Under the pieces are notes generated by a model. It ran no database searches, had not been told where the DNA came from, and was given only the letters and a program-made list of their open reading frames with translations. Made by a program: the position numbers and the translations under genes. Below are positions 27,396 through 36,252 of a stretch of 64,000 nt of DNA, in pieces. The stretch covers positions 124,001-188,000 of the forward strand of contig DAONQC010000002.1 of NCBI GenBank assembly GCA_035409945.1, written 5' to 3'. This DNA is from MWEH01 sp035409945 (GTDB lineage Bacteria > Bacillota > Clostridia > Christensenellales > DTU072). How positions within the stretch are numbered: the stretch's first letter is position 1; the number at the start of each line of letters is the position of its first letter.

Positions 27396-28504
27396 TCAAT
27401 TACTTTTTTACTTAGACTGATTGCAGCTTCTATCACCTTATCCATGTCCAAATACTTGTATAGCCCTAGTCTTCCACCAAATATAACATTTGGAGTATCT
27501 TTAACTAGTTTTTCGTATTTTGCTAGCAACTCATTGTTTTTCTCGTTATTTATGGGATAATACGGCTCAATTCCCAGCTTCCATTCACAGGGATATTCGT
27601 AACTTATATACGTTTTTTCTTGAGTGCCAAACTCAAAATGCTTATGCTCAATTATTCTGGTGTAAGCTACATCTTTAGATGTGTAATTGACTACAGCATT
27701 CCCTTGGAAATTAGGAATGTCGAGGAGCTTATTTTCAAACCTTACCGACCTATACTCAAGCGCACCAAATTTATATTCAAAAAAGGCATCTATAGGACCT
27801 GTAAATAGTATTTTATCAGCAATACCCTCATGCCCTTTAATAAAGTCAAAGTAATCGGTATTTAGTAACACATCTGAATTTTTAAGCATTTTTTCAATGA
27901 TTTTGGTATATCCACCAACTGGGATGCCTTGGTATCTATCATTAAAGTAGTTATTATTGTAAGTGAACCGTAAAGGTAATCTCCGAATTATAAATGCTGG
28001 CAGGTCTTTACAGTCTCTTCCCCACTGTTTTTCGGTATATTCTTTAATTAGTTTTTCATAAATATCAGTGCCTACTAGTTTTAATGCTTGTTCTTCAAGA
28101 TTTTTAGGTTCACCTATATTTAACTCTCTTTTCTGAGCTTCAATAATGTTAGTTGCTTCTTCAGGGGTTTTAACATTCCACATTTTACTGAAAGTATTCA
28201 TGTTAAATGGGAGATTGTATATCTCATCTTTATATACCGCCATTGGACTGTTAACGAAGTTGTTAAAATCGGCAAACTGGTTTATATACTCCCAAACTTC
28301 TTTGTTACTAGTGTGGAATATATGAGCACCATACTTATGCACGTTAATGCCTTCTATGTTTTCGGTGTATACATTACCACCTATATGCGATCTTTTTTCA
28401 ATGACTAGGCATTTTTTACCACTTAAGCTTTTTTCATATGCAAACGTAGCACCAAAAAGCCCGCTACCAACAATTAAATAGTCATAGTATTTTTTATTTG
28501 CCAT
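27392..28504 (-). CDS. glf: UDP-galactopyranose mutase
   Basis: This flavoenzyme interconverts UDP-galactopyranose and UDP-galactofuranose and supplies the Galf donor. The 370 residues begin with the FAD-binding dinucleotide fold (LIVGSGLFGATFA, about 10-22), followed by EKRSHIGGN and HKYGAHIFHT, all diagnostic of Glf. The region with YTEKQWGRD and the C-terminal GRLGLYKYLDMD are also conserved. Length is standard. It is transcribed toward the GlfT2-like gene 255 bases away, so both likely act in one galactofuran pathway. No missing residue is evident. Confidence 0.97.
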   Translation of the reverse strand: MANKKYYDYLIVGSGLFGATFAYEKSLSGKKCLVIEKRSHIGGNVYTENIEGINVHKYGAHIFHTSNKEVWEYINQFADFNNFVNSPMAVYKDEIYNLPFNMNTFSKMWNVKTPEEATNIIEAQKRELNIGEPKNLEEQALKLVGTDIYEKLIKEYTEKQWGRDCKDLPAFIIRRLPLRFTYNNNYFNDRYQGIPVGGYTKIIEKMLKNSDVLLNTDYFDFIKGHEGIADKILFTGPIDAFFEYKFGALEYRSVRFENKLLDIPNFQGNAVVNYTSKDVAYTRIIEHKHFEFGTQEKTYISYEYPCEWKLGIEPYYPINNEKNNELLAKYEKLVKDTPNVIFGGRLGLYKYLDMDKVIEAAISLSKKVID

Positions 28505-28766
28505 GCTTCCCTTCTTAAAACTTAATCATCATTATTTATAAAGTAAGATATGCAGCATTTTTAAGCAATGAAACACATAATAATGCTTAAAATAATGTAG
28601 TTACATATCACCATAAGAATACCAAAAATAGCGATATATAGCAATAAAGAGGAATTGGTTTCAAAATGAAGAACATATGTAATTTCGATTAACTAACGTG
28701 AATTGAAAAGATTTTTAAATCAAATATTTAATACATATGTGAGGCGGCTCTTTTCGGTGCTTTAGT

Positions 28767-28795
28767 TTGACACTCATTACAATGCGTGATATTAT
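28767..28795 (+). promoter_or_regulatory. Sigma-A promoter of the ABC exporter genes
   Basis: A perfect TTGACA (28767-28772), a 17-base spacer and TATTAT (28790-28795) stand 38 bases before the permease ATG. This is a strong vegetative promoter. The rest of the 328-base spacer from glf shows no gene. Confidence 0.85.
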
Positions 28796-28832
28796 CAATT
28801 AAAGTTAATAACCTATCTATTACAAGGTATAC

Positions 28833-29654
28833 ATGAAGATTTTTCAGTCTAATAAATTTAATTTTGATGCAGATACATTTAAAAAATCAACCTATGTTCT
28901 AGGCTCTCTTGTTAAAAAAAATATTAGAGCACAGTATCGTAATTCATCTCTAGGTGTACTATGGACGGTTTTGAATCCTCTTTTAAACATGCTTGTTATG
29001 GCAATGGTTTTTGGAGAACTGTTTGGTAGACGCTTACCCGCAGGCATTGACTATCCAGTATATGTTTTAGCAGGTAATACAGTTTTCGGCCTATTTAGAA
29101 TGACCACATCGACAGGACTTGAGTGTATGGTAAATAACTATAGTTTAATAACTAAAACACGCATCCCATACTATGTATTTCCTACATCAAATTTACTCTC
29201 AGCTACAGTAAATTTTGGATTTTCCTTCCTTGCTTTAATCATAGTTATGCTTATTAGAATCCCAAATGGAGTAACTTTTCATTGGACAATACTTATGACA
29301 CTTGTTCCATTTTTACCCTCGCTTATGATGTTTGCTTTAGGTCTTGCTTTAATTCTAGCAACACTTTATGTAAGATTTAGAGATATTAAGCATTTATATA
29401 GCGTAATACTAACACTTTGGATGTATTTAACACCTTTATTTTATGTCCCTTCTATGCTAGGACAAACAGCACAAACAATTTTGAAATACAACCCAATGTT
29501 TCATTATGTTGGTTACTTTAGACAAATTATACAAGCAGGCACAGTTCCTGATTGGAAATCACATCTCATTTGTTACGGATGTGGAATTGTAATGCTAACG
29601 ATTGGAATTTTAGTTTTTCACAGGAACAAAAAAACTTTCATTTTGTATTTATAG
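28833..29654 (+). CDS. ABC-2 type polysaccharide/teichoic acid exporter permease (Wzm/TagG-like)
   Basis: This is the membrane half of an ABC exporter that moves a finished, lipid-linked glycan across the cytoplasmic membrane. The 273 residues contain six hydrophobic helices and the family signature near the N-terminus (VKKNIRAQYRNSSLGVLWTV), with NPLLNMLVMAMVFG after it. The late segment LWMYLTPLFYVPSML and YNPMFHYVGYFRQII are typical of ABC-2 glycan exporters. It is followed after seven bases by its ATPase gene. In this locus the likely cargo is the galactofuranose-containing polymer. Confidence 0.93.
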   Translation: MKIFQSNKFNFDADTFKKSTYVLGSLVKKNIRAQYRNSSLGVLWTVLNPLLNMLVMAMVFGELFGRRLPAGIDYPVYVLAGNTVFGLFRMTTSTGLECMVNNYSLITKTRIPYYVFPTSNLLSATVNFGFSFLALIIVMLIRIPNGVTFHWTILMTLVPFLPSLMMFALGLALILATLYVRFRDIKHLYSVILTLWMYLTPLFYVPSMLGQTAQTILKYNPMFHYVGYFRQIIQAGTVPDWKSHLICYGCGIVMLTIGILVFHRNKKTFILYL

Positions 29655-29661
29655 GAGACGC

Positions 29662-30504
29662 ATGGATAACGATACTAGTAACATTCAAACAAATGAAGTT
29701 CAAGAGGCTGTGGTAGACCCCAGCACCGATTATGTTGCTAACATGAAAACCATGGAAGAAGATGAAGATATCTTGATAGATGTCCGCGATGTCTCTATGC
29801 GTTTTAGACTCCCTGCTGAAAAAATTGATAGTTTAAAAGAGTATTTTATTAAACTAGTTAAAGGTAAAATTAAACATAAAGATTTCTGGGTATTAAATGA
29901 CATAAATCTACAGGTTAGAAAGGGAGAGTCTCTTGCTATTATAGGAAGAAATGGTGCTGGAAAAAGCACCCTACTTCGACTAATTGCTGGCATTATGCAG
30001 CCTACCACTGGAACAATTCGCACTAAAGGAGTTATGGCGCCACTACTAAACCTTGGCGCTGGGTTTGATACCAATGCAACTGGTAGAGAAAATATATTTT
30101 TAAATGGCGCAATACTAGGTTTTAGCAAAAAAGAAATGGAACAGAAATATGATGGTATTGTAGAGTTTTCTGAACTAGAAAAATTCATGGATGTTCCTAT
30201 TAAAAACTACTCATCAGGTATGCTTGCAAGACTTGGTTTTTCCATTGCAGTGGATGTATCCCCAGATATTTTAATTGTTGACGAGATATTGTCAGTTGGA
30301 GATGCCCCTTTTAGAAAAAAATGCAACATTCGTATTAAAGAATTACAAGAAAAAGGTGCTACTTTTATTGTTGTATCACATAGTATGCAAACTGTCTGTC
30401 AACTTTGTAACCGCGCAGTTTGGATAGGCGATGGCACCATTGTTCAATATGGAGATGTCGATACCGTTACAGCAGCTTACACGGAATGGTGTAACACTAA
30501 ATAA
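29662..30504 (+). CDS. ABC-type polysaccharide/teichoic acid exporter ATPase (Wzt/TagH-like)
   Basis: This is the ATP-hydrolysing subunit partnering the preceding permease. The 280 residues have a ~40-residue acidic N-terminal extension, then Walker A (GRNGAGKST), the Q-loop region, the signature YSSGMLARLGFS, Walker B (ILIVDEILSVGD) and the switch histidine in VVSHSM. Length fits the ABC domain alone: the long C-terminal carbohydrate-binding domain seen in some Wzt proteins is absent, so export probably does not depend on recognition of a capped chain end. Its start is preceded by GGAG. The pair forms a two-gene operon. Confidence 0.94.
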   Translation: MDNDTSNIQTNEVQEAVVDPSTDYVANMKTMEEDEDILIDVRDVSMRFRLPAEKIDSLKEYFIKLVKGKIKHKDFWVLNDINLQVRKGESLAIIGRNGAGKSTLLRLIAGIMQPTTGTIRTKGVMAPLLNLGAGFDTNATGRENIFLNGAILGFSKKEMEQKYDGIVEFSELEKFMDVPIKNYSSGMLARLGFSIAVDVSPDILIVDEILSVGDAPFRKKCNIRIKELQEKGATFIVVSHSMQTVCQLCNRAVWIGDGTIVQYGDVDTVTAAYTEWCNTK

Positions 30505-30538
30505 TCACTTTGCAATCCAACCTATCAATAACAAAAAT

Positions 30539-30562
30539 AGATGCTCTATAGACAAAGCATCT
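30539..30562. terminator. Terminator between the exporter ATPase and DUF4422 genes
   Basis: AGATGC and GCATCT form a six-base stem with a 12-base loop, followed by GTTTTG on the plus strand and with AAAAAT upstream for the minus strand. It is between convergent genes. The stem is short, so the strength is uncertain. Confidence 0.5.
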
Positions 30563-30586
30563 GTTTTGATTTCTAGTTAAATACAC

Positions 30587-31459
30587 CTACTTTTTCAGTT
30601 TGATAAACATCTTATCGCTTAAAAGATTTTTAAAGAAAATTCTCCGTTTTGTGCCAGGTGGCAGGAAAAAGTAACCTAGTTTATATATCAGCTTGTTTTT
30701 ACTAAACTCAAGTATATCTACTCTTTGTAAATATGCATATTTTAAATCGGTAGTTCTTTTCAAATGTAGAAAATAGATAGCAAAGATTCTTTCTGCTAAA
30801 AAGCCTTGCGTTCTTGGTAATATCTCATCTCCATATGTGTTGTCATACTCTTTCAAGATATCAAATAAAAAGGTAAAATAGCCATCTGCAAACTCTTTGG
30901 ACATAATGTACATATTTTTACTAATGAGAAAAGTATTTTCATCTAAGTAATATTTAATATCCTCTTCCATCTCAGGATGCTTTTTTACTATTATTGCCAT
31001 TATGTGCTCTAGGGCATCTTTATTTATGTGTTCGGGAGACATTAAGTAGTGTTCTCTAATAGTTATATGCATGTTTTCTGGGTAAGGAATTAACACATCT
31101 TTTCCCTCAACTACCTTCTCCAAATCATCTAACTTAAACTTGGATACTAATTTATCATCGATTTTATTATAGTACGTATGAGGTCTAGAATGATCTTTTT
31201 CAACAAATGATAAATAGCGTCTATAATGGAAAAAACCATAGTAATCGGCATCTTCATTTTTCCAAGCATAGTACTGAGCTGTTAACTCACAATAGAATTT
31301 ATTTTTATCGGAAATGTTTTCACCTACATTGTCGGGAAGAAATCCTTCAATATTGCCATTATCAAATGTACCTGCCTGTAATGGTATCAAGTACTTAGAT
31401 TCAGCAACTTTAGCTTTCTTATGCCCTATAACAAATATTTTGATTCTACTTTTTTCCAT
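30587..31459 (-). CDS. DUF4422 family capsule/exopolysaccharide glycosyltransferase
   Basis: DUF4422 proteins occur in capsule loci and are thought to be glycosyltransferases. The 290 residues start with IKIFVIGHKKA. They contain LTAQYYAWKNEDADYYGFFHYRRYL (about 57-80; first and last segments are the family hallmark) and the late TQGFLAERIFAIYF. No membrane segment is seen. The acceptor and donor are unknown; its place between the exporter and the initiating transferase suggests a step in repeat-unit assembly. The 5' end is followed upstream by decayed duplicates of itself. Confidence 0.82.
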   Translation of the reverse strand: MEKSRIKIFVIGHKKAKVAESKYLIPLQAGTFDNGNIEGFLPDNVGENISDKNKFYCELTAQYYAWKNEDADYYGFFHYRRYLSFVEKDHSRPHTYYNKIDDKLVSKFKLDDLEKVVEGKDVLIPYPENMHITIREHYLMSPEHINKDALEHIMAIIVKKHPEMEEDIKYYLDENTFLISKNMYIMSKEFADGYFTFLFDILKEYDNTYGDEILPRTQGFLAERIFAIYFLHLKRTTDLKYAYLQRVDILEFSKNKLIYKLGYFFLPPGTKRRIFFKNLLSDKMFIKLKK

Positions 31460-31717
31460 AGTTATTATTTCACTTAAGATAATATACTTTCTTGAATGGG
31501 ATTAGTTACTTAGGTTTGGCAAACTTATTTTTTATATTCTATAACAAATATTTTAATTCTACTTTCTTTCATAGCTATCTTTTCACTTAAAGTAATATGT
31601 TTGTTTATAACGATATTAAGAATTTAGGTTTAGTAGCTCAAGCGTCTTTATGTCATATAACAAATGTTTTGATTCTACTTTTTCATAGTTATGCTTTCAC
31701 TTGAAGTTTGGGACAGG
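31426..31717. repeat. Tandem duplicates of the 5' end of the DUF4422 gene
   Basis: The words CTATAACAAATATTTT plus ATTCTACTTT recur at 31426, 31539 and 31655 (periods about 113 and 116). The first copy is the true gene start. The second still reads as a 15-codon ORF beginning MKESRIKIFVIE on the minus strand before a stop. In the third a stop comes at the fourth codon. The downstream flanks (TTAGGTTTGGCAAAC, TTAGGTTTAGTAGCTC) are also repeated. Confidence 0.75.
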
Positions 31718-31727
31718 CAAATAAATA

Positions 31728-32429
31728 TTATTCTTTAGAATCGCTTTCTTCTACTACCATATCATCTTTAGCAGTGGGGTCATCATAGTCAGAGGGATCA
31801 TAGGTTTTACCTTCTTGCTCCTCTAGTTCTTTTATTTTTTCAGGCTCTACGTGCTGAACATACTTTGCTTCGCCTTTAATTACTAAAATCAGCGTTTTAA
31901 AAAACAGTTCGATATCTTTAAAAAAACTTAAATGCTCTGCATAGTACGCATCATAATAATTGCGCTCTTTGATGTTTAGATATCCACCACCTTTAATTTG
32001 AGCAAGCCCCGAAAGCCCTGGCTTTACATTTAGTTTTTTCTTCTCCCACTCTGAATACTCTTCATAATACTCAGTTCTTAACGGTCTAGGACCAATATAA
32101 CTCATTTGTCCACACATAATATTAACTACTTGTATGGACTCGTCTAACTTAAACTTACGTAAAAAACGCCCTACTTTTGTGACATTTTTATTTCCGTCCG
32201 CAATAACTGGTCGCTCTTTATCAAAAGCTACATCAGTTGTGTACATTGACCTAAATTTATATACCTGAATTACTTTTCCATTTTTCCCTGTTCTTTCTTG
32301 TTTAAATATTGCAGGTCCTTTACTATCAATTTTGATAGCTATTATTATGATTAAAAAAACTGGCAACATAAAAACTGTGCCAATAAATCCAAAAAATACA
32401 TCTAAAACGGGCTTTATATGCTTATACAT
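31728..32429 (-). CDS. Polysaccharide-initiating undecaprenyl-phosphate sugar phosphotransferase
   Basis: Such enzymes transfer a sugar-1-phosphate from a nucleotide sugar to undecaprenyl phosphate, the first step of repeat-unit assembly. The 233 residues begin with one hydrophobic helix (about 8-30). The conserved bacterial sugar-transferase core follows: YKFRSM, KFKLDESIQV, MSYIGPRPLR and KPGLSGLAQIKG, which include the catalytic Asp-Glu pair and the Arg-Pro-rich nucleotide-binding loop. It lacks the large N-terminal multi-helix region of WcaJ/WbaP and so is of the short monotopic PglC-like kind. An acidic tail of about 35 residues ends the protein. The sugar it transfers is unknown. Confidence 0.92.
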   Translation of the reverse strand: MYKHIKPVLDVFFGFIGTVFMLPVFLIIIIAIKIDSKGPAIFKQERTGKNGKVIQVYKFRSMYTTDVAFDKERPVIADGNKNVTKVGRFLRKFKLDESIQVVNIMCGQMSYIGPRPLRTEYYEEYSEWEKKKLNVKPGLSGLAQIKGGGYLNIKERNYYDAYYAEHLSFFKDIELFFKTLILVIKGEAKYVQHVEPEKIKELEEQEGKTYDPSDYDDPTAKDDMVVEESDSKE

Positions 32430-32657
32430 AATGCCATTATACCATATTTAAAAACTTTTACATTAGTTTAATACACGTTAAGCTGTGTAGATATAGCAAG
32501 ATTGACTGCATCGCTTTCCAATGATTTATACATAATGACTAATTTAATCTTGGCCTAAACTATCATCAGGTGACTAATCTTGATAAATACCTTATTATAA
32601 TATATACTAAAAGTTAATAAATAGGCTGATTTTAGCGTGTATTTAGTGAGGTGCTAA

Positions 32658-34370
32658 ATGGAAAATAATGTGATTAAATCAAGCAACATATTTGGTAAAT
32701 TGTCTGGCTTTTTCACGAGGCTGTATAACACCGAACTGCCTATGGCTTTACTAGCAGTAATAATATATTTTTCTTGGCTATTTGAACTGGAAGCTTTTGC
32801 TTTTATCTTTGTTATATTATATGTAACAATTGCACTTGTTTTTATAGACGACACAGCGCATATAATAACAGCAGTAATTTTAGCCCCTTTCACCTTTGCT
32901 AGCGGAAATGTAAATGTTGAGCAGTATTTTTGGCTAGCATATTTTCTCATCTTTGTCGTAGTTTCTTTAATCTTTCATATGATTTATTATAAAAAGAAAT
33001 TTAAGCTAGGAAAGATGTTTTGGCCACAAGTTGCAATCTCTGTAGCCCTACTTTTAGGAGGAGTTGGGAATATATCTGCAGAAAATTATATGAGTAGCTT
33101 TGCAATGTCTATAATACTGGGCGTATTGATTTTAGTTTTATATTACCTTTTCAACCAATACAGAAATCCTGATTCAGGTATTGATTATAAAAGATATTTA
33201 GCAAAAGTTTTATCGTGGGCAGGACTTATTGTCAGCCTACAAATCATAGCATATATTATACGCTCTCCATATTCTCTATCCGAACTCTTTAAAGTGCTTC
33301 AAAATCAATTTATGGAGCTTGGTTGGGGAATTGATAATAATGCAGCTACCATGCTTTTAATAACGGCTCCTATGACCTTATATCTTGCTTGTAGAAAAGA
33401 TTCTAGGTTCCCTATTGCATATGTAATTTCAGGAGCGCTACAATATGCATGCATAATACTTACTTTTAGTAGAGGTGGAATAATAGCTGGAGTTATTACT
33501 GGAATTATTTCCCTTATCTTACTTCTCAGAAAATCTACAAAAAGAAAACATATTTATGTTGCAATTGGTTTAATCTTGATAGGGGTTATAGCTGTACTAG
33601 CTGTTAAATTTAATACCGTTGCAAATCTACTAAAATCGGTCACCTTCCAAGGTACTGGTGATAGTGGGAGATTTACTTTATATAAAGAAGCATGGGAATG
33701 CTTTAAAAAACATCCATTTTTAGGGGTTGGAATGGGATATAAAGGTGAAAACTTCGATGTTCCAATAGTGGAACAATATTTCTTTCACTCCACACTTTTC
33801 CAGGTAATAGCCTCAATGGGTATTGTTGGTATAATAGCTTATCTATACTTTTATATAGTCAGGTATAGCATAGTACTTAAAAATATTAGAAAATCAGTTT
33901 TTGTAATGTTTATATTTACCTCAATGCTTGGTTTTGAAGCATATTCAATGATTGATACTGGCACATTTATTCCAGTACCCTTCATGCTACTAATGATGCT
34001 TATGACCATGTTTGTAGAAGAAGAAAATAGACAAACTGAGTTTAATTCTGAAATTATAAAGTACAAGCGCCCCGAACCAGAAAAAGCTACACATCTTTTT
34101 GCGGGTCCTTCGAGTGATGATATACCTAAAGCTAAAAAACCTACAGCTAGTAATACAACAAAACAAACGGTTCCAGATGAAGACTCAAATGGTACTTCGA
34201 GTGATGATATACCTAAAACAGAGAAAGCTACAGCTAGTAATACAACAAAACAAACAGTTCCAGATGACGACTCGGATGGTCCTTCGAGTGATGATATAAA
34301 TAAAGTAGCAAAAACCACAGCTAGTAATACGGCAAAACAAACTACTAACGGAGATGATGAGGCAGACTAA
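32658..34370 (+). CDS. O-antigen ligase/polymerase family membrane protein (Wzy/WaaL-like) with repeated acidic C-terminus
   Basis: Members of this family polymerise or ligate lipid-linked glycan units outside the membrane. The 570 residues hold about eleven hydrophobic helices. The family region includes TFSRGGIIAGV and the large extracytoplasmic loop with GDSGRFTLYKEAWECF, HPFLGVGMGY and FFHSTLFQVIASMG; the Arg and His there are the residues usually needed. After the last helix (about residue 455) a hydrophilic tail carries three 29-residue repeats with SSDDIPK, TASNT and KQT. The presence of both this protein and an ABC exporter means either two export routes or a ligase role. The start has GTGAGG upstream. 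Confidence 0.88.
   Translation: MENNVIKSSNIFGKLSGFFTRLYNTELPMALLAVIIYFSWLFELEAFAFIFVILYVTIALVFIDDTAHIITAVILAPFTFASGNVNVEQYFWLAYFLIFVVVSLIFHMIYYKKKFKLGKMFWPQVAISVALLLGGVGNISAENYMSSFAMSIILGVLILVLYYLFNQYRNPDSGIDYKRYLAKVLSWAGLIVSLQIIAYIIRSPYSLSELFKVLQNQFMELGWGIDNNAATMLLITAPMTLYLACRKDSRFPIAYVISGALQYACIILTFSRGGIIAGVITGIISLILLLRKSTKRKHIYVAIGLILIGVIAVLAVKFNTVANLLKSVTFQGTGDSGRFTLYKEAWECFKKHPFLGVGMGYKGENFDVPIVEQYFFHSTLFQVIASMGIVGIIAYLYFYIVRYSIVLKNIRKSVFVMFIFTSMLGFEAYSMIDTGTFIPVPFMLLMMLMTMFVEEENRQTEFNSEIIKYKRPEPEKATHLFAGPSSDDIPKAKKPTASNTTKQTVPDEDSNGTSSDDIPKTEKATASNTTKQTVPDDDSDGPSSDDINKVAKTTASNTAKQTTNGDDEAD
34109..34350 (+). repeat. 87-base in-frame tandem repeat in the polymerase 3' end
   Basis: Units start with TTCGAGTGATGATAT at 34109, 34196 and 34283, an exact period of 87 bases (29 codons), with nearly three copies. 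The first two are the most alike. The repeat encodes a Ser/Asp/Thr-rich, charged, probably disordered tail. Copy number may vary between strains. Confidence 0.9.
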
Positions 34371-34476
34371 ATAATAAACTAGGATGTTTTCGCAATCAAT
34401 GATAACTAATTTCATCATATTATAATGTAAATAAGTCTAATATTTTATAACATGATGATTCAGAATAAATAAATGA

Positions 34477-34509
34477 TATAATGTATTTTTTGTATCTACG
34501 GATACAAAA
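34477..34509 (+). promoter_or_regulatory. Promoter -10 and overlapping inverted-repeat operator of the alpha-galactosidase gene
   Basis: A perfect TATAAT lies at 34477-34482, without a good -35. Six bases later a perfect inverted repeat, TTTTGTATC, four bases, GATACAAAA (34488-34509), covers the expected transcription start and lies 20 bases before the ATG. It looks like the site of a dimeric repressor, such as a LacI or GntR type, but the regulator is not in the window. Confidence 0.6.
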
Positions 34510-34529
34510 TTATACTGTTTGGAGGGAGT

Positions 34530-36176
34530 ATGAGATTAAACGGCATGTGTCCAATATGTTATATTAAAAAATTACTTGTGCCACTGAAACGCACCAAAGA
34601 TATAAATATAGCAGATAAATATGATAATAATGCAGCGCTCACACCACCTATGGGATGGTCAAGCTGGAACACTTTCAAAAACATAATAGATCAAGAAGTA
34701 ATATATGATACAGCTGTTGCTTTAAAAGAAACTGGACTTCTAGATGCAGGATATGAATATATCAACATTGATGATAACTGGGCTTCTTCATCTCGTGATG
34801 AAAACGGATATCTCATTGGAGACAAAACCAGATTTGCTGATGGTATACCTAGTCTTGTAGAAAAAATTAATGCACTTGGTATCAAAGTTGGTATATATTC
34901 CTCTAATGGAACACTTACTTGCGAAGATCTTCCAGCAAGCCTTGGAAACGAATTTAAAGATGCTTTAACTATAGCTGATTGGGGGATTGAGTATTTTAAA
35001 TATGATTTTTGTCATAATCAAAAGGTTTCTAAATATGCCCCACTAATATATGGTATCACACTTTCAAAAAGTGGCGATAGAAAAGAGAGTTTTTATCCTG
35101 TTACAGATGCTAAGTTATCTGGCTATGCAAAGCTTATGAAAAGAAAGTCTTCCCCTATAGGCGTTTGTTTAACTGGACTTGACGGTAATATTGGGATTGC
35201 AGAGTATGAAATAGAGATTGAAACTCCGGGTAGTTATACCTTCACAATAGATATATGTAAAAAAGGTGGGTATAAAAAGTATCTACAAGTTTTAATTAAT
35301 GATGAAGACACTTATGAAATTGACATACCCCCTCAGAAAAAATGGAATAATACAGCTAGATTTCAAACTACTGTAACTTTTAAAAAGGGCGTTAATACCA
35401 TAAAACTATATAATCCCATAAGAACAAAAATAGATTCTGCCATTTTACAATATAGAACCATGGCAGATGCCATTAAAAAAGCATCTGAAAATACTGCAAA
35501 GAAAAACAATCAAACTATTAAACCAATTGTATTTTCAATTTGCGAATGGGGCTTTAGAAAACCCTGGCTATGGGGAAAAACTGCAGGCAATCTATGGAGG
35601 ACAACCCCAGATATTCGCCCTATATGGCCTTGGATTATGACTATATACAGCAGAAATGTAAAACTTTATAAGTATGCTGAAATTGGCGCTTGGAATGACC
35701 CCGATATGCTAGAAGTCGGAAATGGCAATTTAACAGAAGCTGAAAACAAAACTCATTTTTCACTATGGTGTATGATGAATGCCCCTTTGATACTTGGAAA
35801 TGATTTAAGAAAAATAACCCCTGAAATCTTAAACATAGTAACCAATAAACATATGATTAATATTAACCAAGACGCTCTCGGGAAACAGGCAAAAAGAATT
35901 GATAGTGGTTGGATGGACATTTTAGCAAAACCTCTTGCAAATGGAGATATTGCAGTATGCTTTGCAAATAAGTTCGGAGGGAAAAAGAAAGCTTCACTTG
36001 CTCTTACTCCTCTTAAAAAAGATAACTATTTAAACTTTCAAGATGCTTTAGATACTGTAAAAGTTTATGATGTATGGGAAAATACTACATATGAAACATC
36101 TAAATTAATTGTAGAGGTTGAAAAACACGGATGTAAAGTGCTTATTCTCTCTAAAGATTTAAATAAAGAGTTTTAA
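34530..36176 (+). CDS. Glycoside hydrolase family 27 alpha-galactosidase with inserted beta-sandwich domain
   Basis: This is predicted to release terminal alpha-galactose, or alpha-N-acetylgalactosamine, from oligosaccharides. In the 548 residues the barrel begins TPPMGWSSWNTF (38-49) and continues with GYEYINIDDNW. The nucleophile is Asp159 in EYFKYDFCHN. The acid/base is Asp392 in WNDPDML. Between these, at about 205-308, there is a ~100-residue beta-rich insertion (EIETPGSYTFTIDICKKGG, then VNTIKLYN) like a family 6/35 carbohydrate-binding module; such domains are normally at an end and not inside the barrel. There is no signal peptide, so it should be cytoplasmic. GGAGGGAG precedes the ATG. 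It may recycle galactosides linked to the adjoining galactan locus or act on imported sugars. Confidence 0.92.
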   Translation: MRLNGMCPICYIKKLLVPLKRTKDINIADKYDNNAALTPPMGWSSWNTFKNIIDQEVIYDTAVALKETGLLDAGYEYINIDDNWASSSRDENGYLIGDKTRFADGIPSLVEKINALGIKVGIYSSNGTLTCEDLPASLGNEFKDALTIADWGIEYFKYDFCHNQKVSKYAPLIYGITLSKSGDRKESFYPVTDAKLSGYAKLMKRKSSPIGVCLTGLDGNIGIAEYEIEIETPGSYTFTIDICKKGGYKKYLQVLINDEDTYEIDIPPQKKWNNTARFQTTVTFKKGVNTIKLYNPIRTKIDSAILQYRTMADAIKKASENTAKKNNQTIKPIVFSICEWGFRKPWLWGKTAGNLWRTTPDIRPIWPWIMTIYSRNVKLYKYAEIGAWNDPDMLEVGNGNLTEAENKTHFSLWCMMNAPLILGNDLRKITPEILNIVTNKHMININQDALGKQAKRIDSGWMDILAKPLANGDIAVCFANKFGGKKKASLALTPLKKDNYLNFQDALDTVKVYDVWENTTYETSKLIVEVEKHGCKVLILSKDLNKEF

Positions 36177-36197
36177 TATTAGTTTTACTAATTTCAC

Positions 36198-36235
36198 AAA
36201 AAAAAGGTAGCAATCGCTTGCTACCTTTCTCGTTT
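36198..36235. terminator. Bidirectional terminator between alpha-galactosidase gene and tuf
   Basis: AAGGTAGCAA and TTGCTACCTT form a perfect ten-base stem with a four-base loop. On the minus strand it is followed by eight T, ending the tuf transcript; on the plus strand TCTCGTTTT follows. Confidence 0.9.
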
Positions 36236-36252
36236 TAAGTTGTATTTCGATA

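Noticed and set aside
34109..34350. Regular repeats that could be taken for a CRISPR array
   Set aside because: The units are directly adjacent without spacers, have a period of 87 bases in frame with the polymerase gene, and no cas genes are present.
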